Positions 23,180 to 34,399 of a DNA stretch of 64,000 nt are shown piece after piece. The notes below the pieces were generated by a model. The model searched no databases. It worked only from the letters and a program-made list of their open reading frames with translations, and was not told the origin of the DNA. The translations under genes were made by a program, and so were the position numbers. Position 1 is the first letter of the stretch. Every line of letters starts with the position of its first letter. Source of the stretch: Arctopsyche grandis (taxonomy: Eukaryota; Arthropoda; Insecta; Trichoptera; Hydropsychidae). Where the stretch lies: assembly GCF_051622035.1 (NCBI RefSeq), contig NC_135359.1, positions 17,111,501 through 17,175,500 of the forward strand, read 5' to 3'.

Positions 23180-23838
23180 TGAACAACAAAAAATGAAGTT
23201 TTGTACTTATCGAAGCGGAAATGAATCAATCTTTACTGAGTTGTACCCACTAAATTTGAATATGACAATTATTTTTGTTGGATTCCAATCTCATTTCATA
23301 GAGATATGAGCGTTAAAAACAATGTGAATTTTTACAGATTTTTGGCTTTTGCAGTCTTTAATTCAAAATCTAGTATTGCTGTGCCAAAAGTGAGTATTGG
23401 AATCAATAGGCGGATGTGTTTACTATTGATAGTAAATTTTTATTCATTTAAAATACGCATAATTATTTATCTAGCGAATTTTAAAAATATATTTAAAATA
23501 CAATTTTCTTACAAATTTTTTTTCGAAATATTATTACCTAATTTCGCTCATTTTTGACTTTACCACGTTTATTAAAAGAAATACATCGACTTTTAAAAGT
23601 ATTACAAGAAATTAAAACAACGTATGACTATAGATTTCAATACTCACTTTTGGCACAACAATACTAGATTTTAAATTATAGACGGCAAAAGCCGAAAATC
23701 TGTAAAAATTGCACATTTTTTAAACGCTCATATGTTTTAAATGAGAGTAAGTCAATAACAATTATTTGAATTCAGTGGGTCAAACTTAGTAAAGATTGAT
23801 TAGTTTCCGCTCTGGTATTATTTTTTGTTGCTCGGTTT
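23180..23838. mobile_element. Foldback element, GAGCAACAAAA family, copy 1
   Basis: Inverted arms begin gaacaacaaaaaatg and end attttttgttgctcgg. Each arm carries caatctttactgag, gatatgagcgtt and tttttggcttttgcag or their complements. Related copies lie at 33723, 40079 and 55536. Confidence 0.75.
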
Positions 23839-24099
23839 TATCATTGAAGCCGTTGGTATCGGAAAATACAATTTATCTGTAATTTATATTTATTTTAATA
23901 CAACTATTACAGTAAGTTTCAGTTGGATTAGTGCTGAAAATTTGACGTGCATTATATGTAATAAATCAGGTCACAGACAGAAAAAAAAAAATTGACCGCA
24001 AACCAGCGAAACTATACTTCTAGAGTGAGTAACGAAATTGTGATTTATAGAAAAGTTAAAGTTTCATTGTAAGCTTTCAGCGTCTTCTTAAGTCTATTT

Positions 24100-24415
24100 G
24101 TAGTGTAGACACGGCCATAAAAAATATCTTAACAAAATAGCACTAAAGGTTCGTTTATACCGGTACAATTCAGGCCGGCAAATGCCCGTACATAAACGGC
24201 AGTGCGAAAAATATTCTTTAATACATTTTATATGGACACATTCATATCTTCTGTAATTTGTAGGTGGCGCATCCGAAACAGCAGTAACCGACATGATCTA
24301 TTCATATTATACAGCAGTGTATGTCACCGAAACGCATCGAGCAGAACTGGTTTTCTTTGGCCACTGTGGAAATATTCACGCATTAGGTGATGTCATATGA
24401 ATATTTCAGAGACGT
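24100..24415 (+). repeat. Dispersed repeat later used as Helitron target elsewhere
   Basis: An uninterrupted copy of a repeat that recurs inverted at 30660-31920, where a Helitron splits it. Recognisable blocks are gttcgtttataccggtaca, gcagtaaccgacatgatc and gtggaaatattcacgcatta. Part also recurs inverted at 32205-32300. Confidence 0.7.
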
Positions 24416-24483
24416 CATATTGTGACAGCATTGACTTGATGATAGGACGCAAGCAATATATCGCCGTATCGTTGCGGTATGTT

Positions 24484-24903
24484 ATTTTATTTTATTTTTA
24501 AATACATATATGTACATATACCAGGAAGCCCTGATAGGTAGACCCCAATGCGCTTTACTAGACAATTAGTTACAAACATTGCAGCATTTTTATTACATAA
24601 ATCACTGTATTTCGAAAGGCTGAATAACACGAAATTAATAATTAATTAATTAATCCATTGAGACATCTATATTGTACATATATCAAATTTAGATATTTGT
24701 GACAGCGGGTAGGACGATTTTTGCCAATTTAAAGAATCGTTTCTACAATGAAAATCAGATTAAATGGCAAACTCTGATGAGAAACGATCGACTTGGAGTC
24801 ACAAATATCCAAGCCTAACCAGCAGTATTAAAGATTAGCACGGGATCGAACCTAGTAATCTCTTGGTGATGAACATAAACGCAACCACCGAGTCATACTG
24901 CTG
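24484..24903 (-). mobile_element. tRNA-derived SINE, copy b
   Basis: Full-length layout on the - strand: tRNA-like head (complement of gggatcgaacc and aaccaccgagtca) at the right end, body, 3' hairpin with ccaggaagccc, then an A tail seen as T-rich sequence at the left end. More diverged than copy c. Confidence 0.8.
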
Positions 24904-25357
24904 TCTAATGTATGTACATATTTAAGCTTATTTTGCCTTGCACATTACATAGAAGTAATCTTTTCCGTGAAGTGTTGTGCAGTGCTGGATAATACAAACG
25001 GACCTTGGCCCATATCAGTACAAAAAAAATGCTTATTTTTATTTACGAAGTTGACTGTGACTAAAATCATAAAATAAATAGCAATATCAATATCGATATT
25101 GCTATTTATTTTGTGATTTTGATGTCATTAAAGAATAGAGTGCAATTAATCACATCAAAAAGTGGGCGACTCACACATCAAACGGTCCATTTTAAAACGG
25201 TGATAAATATTTTGAATTCGGGCCAAATTGGTTTCATTATACGCTTTTCACCAACACGCTCAATGTACCTACACTATTTTTCATAAATTGAAATAAACAT
25301 CGGCGTTTATTATAGGTTTATAAAACTATACATTAATTACAAATATGTAGATGTAAT

Positions 25358-25838
25358 TTTTTTTTTTTTTTTTTTATTTTTTTTTTTTATTTTTATTTCA
25401 TACCAGGAAGGCATTACAGGTAAACCCCAATGCGCCTTCCTGGCCAAATTACAAACAATACAGCATTTTTTTATTACATACATAAGTCGCTAAATTACGA
25501 GACACTGACTTAAACTCGACAATTAACGAGACATCTATGAATTGTACATACATTTTTATTGTAATATTTACATTAATCATACTCAAATAGTGGTGACATA
25601 GTGGGTAGGAAGGATTTTTAGCCAATTTTTAATCGGGAATCGTTTCAACAATGAAATCAGAGAAAATTGGCAAACTCTGATAGGAAACGATCAACCAGGA
25701 GTCACAAATCCTGGTCTGACCAGCAGCATTACAGATATACTCAGAAAAATTCTTTTCAATCGAGGTCAGCTCAAGGGATCGAACTCGGCGCCTCTCAGTG
25801 TTAAGCAGAAGCTTAACCACCGAGCCACGCTGATTTGG
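25358..25838 (-). mobile_element. tRNA-derived SINE, copy c (best preserved)
   Basis: On the - strand the head reads as a tRNA-like pol III promoter. Box A resembles GTGGCTCGGTGGTTAAGC and box B GAGTTCGATCCC. About 350 bp of body follows, then a 3' hairpin (arms gaaggcgcattgggg and ccaggaaggc) and an A-rich tail, seen as T runs at 25358-25395. The head identifies a polymerase III retroposon. The hairpin tail is likely the site recognised by a partner LINE, as in other SINE/LINE pairs. Confidence 0.88.
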
Positions 25839-26675
25839 TTCTCGTTGAAATACAATTTTATGAATAACGAACGGGTGATGAAATATTTAAAGTCAGATGT
25901 AATCGTCTGATGAAATATTTAAAGTCAGAAAAATCGATTTCGAGTGTCGTTTGACAGCTTTCAATAATCGAATATTATACATATGTATATATGTATATAT
26001 GTATATGTATATGTACATAGGTACGTGATCGAATCATGTTGAATATAAAAAATTAAAATAAAATAGTATATTAAATTTTTTTGATAAATCTTTGTCATAA
26101 ATATAGGCATTTTCAAAATAGTAATGTATCTTTGTATGAACATGTGTGTGACTAAGGTGTGTCCAAATCGTAAATCAACTCCAAGTCGACCTTAGAATCA
26201 AAGACTAGAAATAGTCGGAAAATAGAAAATTGAAACTAGCGCAAAATTGCTATGTACACACATATACATACATATATATATATATATACAAAGGTAATGA
26301 ATTTGTTTAATTTTATTATGGTTTTTTTTTTGTAAATCTGTTTTATTGAAATACAATTCTCAAAACTTTTGTCTAAATATTACCTCGAAAAATTACTTTT
26401 GATATAACGCAATCTCTGAATTAATGTTTCAAATTTTAACAATTTTATGATTGATATGATTTCTCCATTTCATGCGGATCAATTATTTTTGATTTGATAT
26501 TTAATTTTTTATAGTTAAATTATCCAAAGTTATGATTAATTCGTTCGACCCCAGATAAAATTAAAAAAGGTGGATGATAAAGATGAATTCTCGAAAGTGA
26601 AGAGTTACCAAATAAATATTTTACACAAGTAAATTATGCATGCATATAAAATTCAGTACTTTTGGATCATATTTT

Positions 26676-26890
26676 CTTTGTAGCTCACTGATAAAGCTAT
26701 TGTTTAACAGTAGAAAGATCGAGGGTTCAAATCCCGACCGGAATAGAATAATTATTCGATTTATAAATAACGTTACTGGCAAGATCTGGATGGTTATTAA
26801 ACCCAGATCGATCGTCTCCTGTTAGATTCTGTCATTTTATCTAACTTAATTGCTGTGAAGGATCCAATAAAATAGACATCCTCCTTCCTA
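26676..26890 (+). mobile_element. Second tRNA-derived SINE family
   Basis: The pol III head reads TAGCTCACTGATAAAGC (box A) and GGGTTCAAATCCC (box B, about 26723). It is followed by ~150 bp ending cttcctatttctcgc. The tRNA-like part lacks a foldable complete cloverleaf, so it is not a tRNA gene. Unrelated in body to the - strand SINEs. Confidence 0.65.
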
Positions 26891-27054
26891 TTTCTCGCAA
26901 ATTCATCGAAAATCTGAATTTTTTGCATACATTGAACATTGCATAATGTATTTGGCTATGTATATTTTGAAAGATATACGATTTCATACGATTTCAACTA
27001 TGTACATTTTGAAAGATATGCTTAAATTGTAATGTTTAATAATATTCTTTAATT

Positions 27055-27460
27055 TTTATCATTAAATGATTTTTATTACTTAAATTTTTGGTTTTTTAGA
27101 AGACGCAATGAATTCAGTCGATAATTTGTTCAAAAGTCACTTTTCTTACATAAAATGTTACTAAAAATATATTAATTTAATTTTTTTTTGGCAAAAAATA
27201 CATGTGAGGCGCAGCTTTAGCCTCCTGGTGCCCCATCTGTTTTTAAAATCACGATTTGATCCTGTATATATGTATGTATTTTTTATATGTATGCAGGTGT
27301 ATAAAAATCCTCAAATAAATCAAGCTTGACATTCAAATTAAATTTAATCAAAGTAAATATTAATTAAATTTTGTGAAATTATTGATTTCAATAATAATAT
27401 TGTGAGATCAAACAGAATGAAAGACATGAAAGGCCATTTAAACAAAAGGCCATAATCAAA
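27055..27460. repeat. Dispersed repeat, copy 2
   Basis: Matches 3745-4140 over about 400 bp. It lacks the long G run seen there. Confidence 0.8.
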
Positions 27461-27938
27461 CAATGGTGAGGTGAATCGAGAAGGTATTTCCTGTTTCGGA
27501 GAATTGTGGAACGAAATAGGCGTACAATTAAAAGAAAACGTATTAAACACGGGCTTAAAAGACAAGTCCGTTCCCAACAAAATACCCCTATAACATCTTC
27601 GCAGATTAATAGCGCATTTAGCGTTCGTTCGAATCGTAGAATAATTACCGACAACACTTGTAAATGCGTTATAAAGGCTTAACGCGAATTATAAACTTTA
27701 CGATCGGGTGTTATTTCAGAACCATATAAATTAAATCACCGCCACGTTGTCGCAATTCATTTTTATTACGAGTCGGATTTACAGATTTAGTGAAATCGTA
27801 ATTAATTGTATTACATAATTGCAAACATTGCTTAATTAAATGGATCAATTTGAAATACTGTAATTAAATGCTGGAGCCCTTAAAGTACTTATTGTAACTT
27901 GGAGATTAGGTGATCTTACACCACTGGTTTAATAGCAC

Positions 27939-28852
27939 CAGGACCGGCTCAAAAGTGCAGCTGACTAGGCATCCTCATTTTTTATTTATTTATTTATATA
28001 TAATTGAAAAAAAATTGGCTCTCTTTGAACTTCTAAAGCATTTTATATTCAATTTCATTTTTCTACTCCAAGTAACAATACTGACTATAAAATATTATGA
28101 TTTACGAAGAACGCAGGAAGTCGACTTTCAAATATCAACGATTCACAAATAAAGTCATTATTTTAATAAAATATGCTGAAACGCGACGTCAAACGAAATC
28201 TTGGAAGTATTGAATAATTAAAAGAATTGTTTTTTTATAAAATTTATTTGAATCGAAAAAATATTATATTCAACTATATCGATATCGTCGTCATAGAAGT
28301 TTTGATTTGTTTTCGATGTTCACATCAAACCTTACATACATAGTTACATTAAACCTTACATACAAAGTCTCTTTTAAAATGATATATTAGATTGAAAATT
28401 TGTAATCAATTCTTCCATATCGATTGATTACAAATTTTGCATCAGCAAAAGCCAGAAAAACTATTTATTTGAAATATTTTTTTGAATATTTTATTGTTAT
28501 GTATATTATTGCGTAAATATTATTATATTGTATTACATATTACATTGTAAAAATAAAAAATAAAATGGAAAGAAATTTTTTTTCCAATTTAATTTTATGT
28601 AATTCTTAGAATATGTTCCAAAACAACATGTTGCTTTTACAAATTTTATTTTGTTCATTTTTATTAATATTATATATTGAACATAAAACGTGCCTATTTT
28701 GTATGAAATTCATTTATTTAATTTTTTTTTAAATATGTTTCTTAAAATAAGTTGTAATTTTATAAAATGTATTGTTTAAAAAACAGGGGGGGGAAGGTTG
28801 GGGCTGAAAACCAATCTGCCTACGGGTGCCATGTACCCTCGGGTGGGGCCTG
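27939..28852. mobile_element. hAT MITE of the CAGGGCCGGC family, long copy
   Basis: The left end caggaccggctcaaaag and right end ggtggggcctg match the 42046-42570 element, as does the internal tgaaaaccaatctgcc. Flanks aatagcac and gatagcac form a 7-of-8 target duplication. No transposase. Confidence 0.8.
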
Positions 28853-29440
28853 GATAGCACTGATCACCTGATTTCGCGTTCGCGCCAAAAATGCCTCGCC
28901 GAACGAATAAACTGCGAACAATAAACCAATAAGGTCTCGCGACCCATCGACCAATGGCCTCTCCGCGCTGAGAGAACACGCTGTATTCTCAGCACATTCG
29001 GTGGTTTTGTTCCATGCTTCATTCGCAGCTGGCTGGCCGCCGGATCAAGAGCAATAAACTACTTCTTACACGTTTTTCGCGTCTTTCACTCCGATCTATT
29101 TTTTAAATTTGATTTTATTTTGTATTTTTGAATATATTAGCTTAAAAATCAGTGCATTGTTTCGAATATTTTGGTATGTAGCACAGTCGGAGTTGGATGC
29201 GAGAGTCTATAAGGGGTTACATCAATATGGAACCACTGAAATCGTTCACAGTTTCCAATTATCAAGTGGTCCGTGGGCGATTATTAGATTTAGGCTATTG
29301 GGTCATCCATCGGTTCATCGTTTCGAATCGACCGTAGTCCGCGGGGATAGTAAATCATACGTTGGTCCAGACCGAAATAGAAAAAGTGATCGATCCTAGC
29401 TAGGTTTGGAGTGTCAGATTCCAGTGAGTGCCCCATTACT
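28853..29440. other. GC-balanced unique segment, function unknown
   Basis: 28870-29060 is relatively GC-rich with CCAAT motifs, and 29170-29430 stays open in two frames without resembling a known protein. It could be a promoter or 5' leader of an unrecognised gene, or an old LTR. Confidence 0.2.
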
Positions 29441-29983
29441 TGTTTCGTTCTTTTCAACCCAAACTTTTGTTCCGTCGTCAATAATAGATTTTTGTTTTTC
29501 AAAGTTTTGTGTCGGTCAAAATTTATTAAAGTTACATATATACGTACGTGTGTGAGTGTGATTTTTAATTTATGGCGAGAAAGAAAAGTTGGGTGTATTA
29601 AGTGAAAGTTTGACATGCGAATAATATTTAAATTTGTATCGTGCATTTATGAAGAGCTCCAGTTTGATTTATCATTTCTCTGTATATTGGAAAAACTCAT
29701 TTTAATGAGGTATAATAGACTTTTTACCTCGGGAAAACACGCTACTTTTAACTTTATATATGTATGATACATATTAAGGTACGTTTATATTATCACAACA
29801 CAACAACAAGGTACAACATTGCACGGAAAAGACTACTTCTATTCATACTATACAGCGTCGACTGTTTTCGGCACGTTCATACTTGTTTTGAAGGAGTGCA
29901 AGGTAAAATCAGCTTACATGTACATACTTACATTAGAGAGCGCGACAATACGGCGCAATATTACTCGCGTATGTTGTTATAAT

Positions 29984-30110
29984 TAGAGGTAGGATAGTCA
30001 CAGCGCTATCCATTGTTCCATTGTTGTAAGTCTTTTGTAAAAAAAGGTTAGGCAAACGTTTAACAATGCATTTACAACCTTTGAACACCTTCTGGGTCCG
30101 GTGACTAGTT
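29984..30110 (-). repeat. Solitary hairpin unit related to the 62829-63501 array
   Basis: The interior (ccattgttgtaagtctttt, aacaatgcatttacaacc) is the reverse complement of the interior of the array unit at 63182-63320. The outer stem (gtcac and gtgac) and the flank tagaggtagga resemble the unit boundaries of the array, but the stem sequence differs. Confidence 0.65.
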
Positions 30111-30169
30111 ATAATATGACGTTTCCGAAAATATTCATATGCACATGGCAATATTTTCCTTAGTCAAGT

Positions 30170-30680
30170 GCACTCGCCCCTGGTACCCCGACATTTACGC
30201 GACACTCAGAAGCGCCCCTACATTACCACTCGGCGACAAAACCGCGCACCGACAAAACTGCCCTAACAAAAAGCGCTTGGCGACTAAACTGTGCCAGAAT
30301 ATATGGAAAAATTTAAATATCAATTTCGACTTCAATTTGATTACTATAACTAAAAAATAATCTATTATTAATTTCCCGATTTCAACGTTAACTTAAGCAA
30401 CGCATTGGGGCGCATGCGGTGAAGTCATTACGCATGCTCTTGTATCCTACGAGTTACTATTATACTACTAATACGAGTTATATGGAAAAATGTCCACCAC
30501 ACGCCACTGATACATATGTACATCCATTTACCAAAACCACATGTACATTGGGGGCGACTATTTCTTAAGTCGATATTGATATTTTAATATTTTCATATAT
30601 TCTGGCGCGGTTTTGTCGCCGAGCGCTTTTTGCTGGGGCGGTTTTGTCGGCGTGTGGCGTCTCTCGTGGTTGTGTCACTA
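30170..30680. mobile_element. Foldback element with cgacaaaaccgc sub-repeats, copy 1
   Basis: The left arm (30176-30350) and right arm (30565-30670) are inverted copies. Both hold repeated cgacaaaaccgcgc-type words and the shared block agaatatatggaaaaa. The centre is occupied by a short decayed piece of the cagtggcgtg hAT-like family (30402-30512). A second copy lies at 59757-60036. Confidence 0.65.
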
Positions 30681-30757
30681 TCACGCCACATCATGCGTGA
30701 ATATTTCTACAGTGGCAAAAGAATGCCGGTTCTGCTTGATACGTTTGGGTGACATCA

Positions 30758-31742
30758 TCATATAATATATGTACATATATAATATCGCTATTCTGTCTGT
30801 CTGTCTGTCTGTCTGAGATAACGCTCGCCGTACTATAACACTGCCAAAAAGTATACGAATATAATAACAAAATAAAAAAAACTTCTATATATACTGTTTG
30901 TTACGAATGTTTCCACTAGGCAAATAGACGGCGCAAAGTCTCTGAGCGTTAACCGCCATCTATTGAAAATTTATTTAATTAATTAATTTTTCTATTGGTG
31001 TTTTATATTGTTTACGTGTAGGTAGGTAGGTAGTTTTTACCATTTTTTTTAATCTAATATATAATTTCGAAAGACACTTTGTATTGTTGGTTCGTAAATC
31101 CGTGACATCATCGAACAAATGATTCGATGTTTTTCGATTCAAAGGATTCGTAGTCCCTGGGGGCGCAGGCACCGCCGGGCCAAAGGCGCTGGAGGGGGGG
31201 GGGCGCCGGATTCTGGTATGTATATCTAATATATAATTTTGAAAGAGACTTTGTATTGTTGGTTCGTAAATCCGTGACGTCATCGAACAAATGATTCGAT
31301 TTTTTTCGATTCAAAGGATTTGAAGTCCCTGGGGGCGCAGGCGCCGCCGGGGCCAAAGGCGCTGGGGGGGCCGCCAGATTCTGGAATACATACTCGTATA
31401 ATCTCGAAAGAGACATATATGTATGTTTGTTTGTTCCTGACAGTCAATTTAATAAAAAAAAACAAATGAGTATTCAAATAAATTTATATAAAATAAAACT
31501 ATTCAAATAAATTTAATAAAATGTTTACTATTAGATTAGTCGAGTTTTAAGCGGTTTATATTACAAATACCGAGCGAAGCCGGGTAATACAGCTAATTAA
31601 ATATAAATATATTTAAAAGGTATTTGAAAAAAAAAATTACCGTGTGCGGATTGAACACAGAACCGACACATATTCTTTAATTTAATAACTTAATATGCCT
31701 ACCTACACCCATGCGATGATATTTTATCGGGTACAACACTAG
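30758..31742 (+). mobile_element. Helitron, nonautonomous, 985 bp
   Basis: Begins TCATATAATA after A and ends CTAG before T, as expected for insertion between A and T. The subterminal hairpin is gatgatattttatcggg, 10 bases before the end. The 5' part (atatcgctattctgtctg) matches 57229-57677. An internal family A terminus (ccgagcgaagccgg ... CTAA) sits at 31570-31596, suggesting one Helitron end captured inside another. The inside contains a tandem duplication at 31055-31395. Confidence 0.75.
31055..31395. repeat. Tandem duplication, period about 172 bp, two units
   Basis: Units start taatatataatttcgaaag and end near ccggattctgg or ccagattctgg. Each contains a GC-rich tract (gggggcgcaggc) unlike the AT-rich remainder, and a run of G. 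Confidence 0.9.
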
Positions 31743-31949
31743 TGTATTATGTTGGGTAATATGAACAGATCGTGTTGCTTACTGTTGTTACGGTACGTCA
31801 CAAACACATTACGGTACATATTAATGTGTCCATATAGAATGTAATATAAAATATTTTTTATACCGCTGTTTATGTGCAGTTGCCGGCTTGAGTTGTACTA
31901 GTATAAGCGAACCTTAATTGAAAACCCTACAACTAAACTTAAATATGAA

Positions 31950-33715
31950 ATTTTACATAAAAAGTGAATAATTCTAAAAAGTAAAATAAAACTGAAAATA
32001 ACAAAATTTCCCGTAAGTGGTTAGACGAAGGTTGTTGTTAGAGAGGTGTCGAAACTTTGTTTTACATCATTATGGGCATGAAAGTTTTGAAGCCCGCCTG
32101 CTTCATGTTATAATATTGATCATCAAAATATCTAATACACACATTAAAATAATTGCGTGCATTAACTTGGTCGACGCTAAACGAAATTCTATGCGGTTTA
32201 TGTACGTACAGTTGACGGCTAGAGTTGTATCGGTAGAAACGAACCTCTAGTGTTTTTTTGTTAAGATATTTTTTGACGGCCGTGTCTACACTATAAAGTA
32301 CATACATATGTAGAGGAATTGGAAATCATTATTTTTTTTATTAGAAAGTATTTTCGAGAAAATGTTAAATTATTATAAATTCTAAATTAAAGTATAATAT
32401 ATATAAAGGTGGTGGAAACGTAAAAATTTGTCTGTACACAAGTCCCTCGTCGAGTCTCTGGACATGACGTTTGTCGTAGCTATCTACATATGTATGTATG
32501 TATGTATAGATACGTTATGAGAGACAAATCTTTTGGCTTTGTTTCTGAATCTTTTAACGAACAAAAATTCTTTTGTGAAATGAAATTTTGGCATCATATC
32601 TGTAATACAAACACGTATGTATATAACTGAAGCTCATTCTTAAAAAAGTATCGTGTCCTTGAAAGATAGCGACGAACACAATTGTGTAGAATCATCTGAA
32701 AGATTCTCCTGTGTTGTGAATCAAAGGCATCATCAACGAGAAACAACAGTGATCGAAAAATTGTTGGAAATTATTCTGCAGACAATTTTTCACGTGAATT
32801 ATTATTGTGTAAGATTGTTTAATTCGATTGTTGTAAAACTCACTTTAATACAAGTCAATGGTTTATCACGAAGAAGAGTCGGGGTGGTTAATTAGGCGAA
32901 TTACAAAATCCCTTTTTGATTAAATACAAGTTGTTTACTTAGAACCGACAGGCAAGTACGAAGAGGAAAATAGGATGAGATGGGCAAAATAGGATTGGAG
33001 CCTTCTCCGGAGATAGAAATTTCATTACAAGAGTCTCGAACATTCTGTTCCTGTCCGGTTCCGCTATTTGGTCCACCACTTCCGCCCTCAGGGAGTTTTG
33101 ATTTTTCAGAGCGTTTGCCTCACTGTAAGTTGATTGTAGGGTGCCTTTGAAACGATGGTACGAAACAAATGTAAACATACTAATAATACAACCACATTTT
33201 ATATACATACATAATACAACGGTAGATTTCGTATGTAAATTATGTAATACATATAATAATAAATTCACCCGGACGTAAATCTCTTATACAATTTACACGT
33301 TTGGTTAAATTCAGTTGGGAATTGAACGGTTAATTATGTATATTGGGTGATTATATTTTAAGCTTTCGCTAAATGTATGTATGTATGTTTGTGGATACGT
33401 ACAATACGTGTTAAGCTGGCGAAAAAACTTTATATTGATCTTGAGCGTGAACAAACTGTGTTCTCGAACAAAATTTGGGTAATGAACGTCGAGATGTTCA
33501 AGTTGAAACTCTTAGAATAGTTCATTAAACTAAGTATATGGTTAATAGGCGGTTAATTACCGATTAAAGTTAATCATCCCCATTCATCCACTTCTGTGTG
33601 ATGTTACTGCGATTCAGTGGCTCTTATTCAATAGTACATAGTTATATCATATATGTACTATACATATATAAATAATATACTAAATAATAATATGAGCTGT
33701 TATACTTTATTAATT
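31950..33715. other. Intergenic DNA, mostly unassigned
   Basis: Holds one fragment of the 24100-family repeat (32205-32300) and a GC-balanced patch at 32980-33130 that I could not assign. Nothing else recognised. Confidence 0.4.
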
Positions 33716-33722
33716 AGACTGA

Positions 33723-34397
33723 GCAACAAAAACTCACGTTTTTGAGTTACCAGAGTGGAGATTACCAATCTTTACTAAGTGTGACCCACTGAATTCGAAT
33801 ATGATAATGATCTTTGTTGTTTAGTGATTGTATACGAGATATGAGGGTTTAAAAAAATGCCTCACAGAGTACAGCGGTCGGATTACATGCCATCTCACTT
33901 ACACCAACGCTATCCGCGTTAAAAATGTGTACACAACGAAAGCATTTCTATCGCAATTACCGCCTGAGTTATTACGTTTAGATAAAAAAAATATTGAGAT
34001 ATAAAACCAGTCCTTATAAACGTGGTGAAATAAAAAAATTGGCCAAATAAATGCAAAACAGCACGGAGAAAAAATCCGTAAAAAAAATATATTTTTGACT
34101 TTTAAAATTTGCTAGACAATTAATTATAAGTATTTTAAAGCAATGAAATATCACAATCAATAGAAAAAACATCTGACTATTGATTCCAATACTCACTTTG
34201 AGCACAGCAATACTAGATTTTGAGTTAAAGACCGCAAAAGCCAAAAAACTGTAAAAATCACGCATTTTTTTAAACGCTCATATATCGTAAACGATCACCA
34301 ACCAACAAAAATCATTATCATATTCGAATTCAGCGGATCACTCTTAAATATTGGTTAGTATCCGCTCTGGTAATTTTTTTTGTTGCTCAGTGTTATT
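33723..34397. mobile_element. Foldback element, GAGCAACAAAA family, copy 2 (best arms)
   Basis: The left arm opens actgagcaacaaaaactcac. The right arm closes attttttttgttgctcagt. The arms contain gtgacccactgaattcgaat and the complement of gatcgtttacgatatatgag. Foreign sequence at 33860-34000 (ctcacttacaccaacgc) separates the arms. No coding capacity. Confidence 0.8.
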
Positions 34398-34399
34398 AG

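Larger units (their letters stand above)
30660..31920 (-). repeat. Dispersed repeat split by a Helitron
   Basis: Read on the - strand, the two flanks (30672-30757 and 31743-31915) rejoin into the uninterrupted repeat at 24145-24400, giving a natural empty site for the Helitron at 30758-31742. Confidence 0.7.

Noticed and set aside
25780-25838. tRNA gene (box A and box B visible)
   Set aside because: No full cloverleaf or anticodon arm; it continues into a SINE body with a hairpin tail and poly-A, and has sister copies. The same applies at 26676.
29290-29646. 118-codon - strand frame
   Set aside because: No family features and an overlapping open + frame of similar length; probably a GC-balanced noncoding segment.
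32939-33126. Possible exon (SEANALKNQNSLRAEVV-type frame after an acag acceptor, - strand)
   Set aside because: Two frames are open, no partner exon or family motif was found, and the donor is poor.
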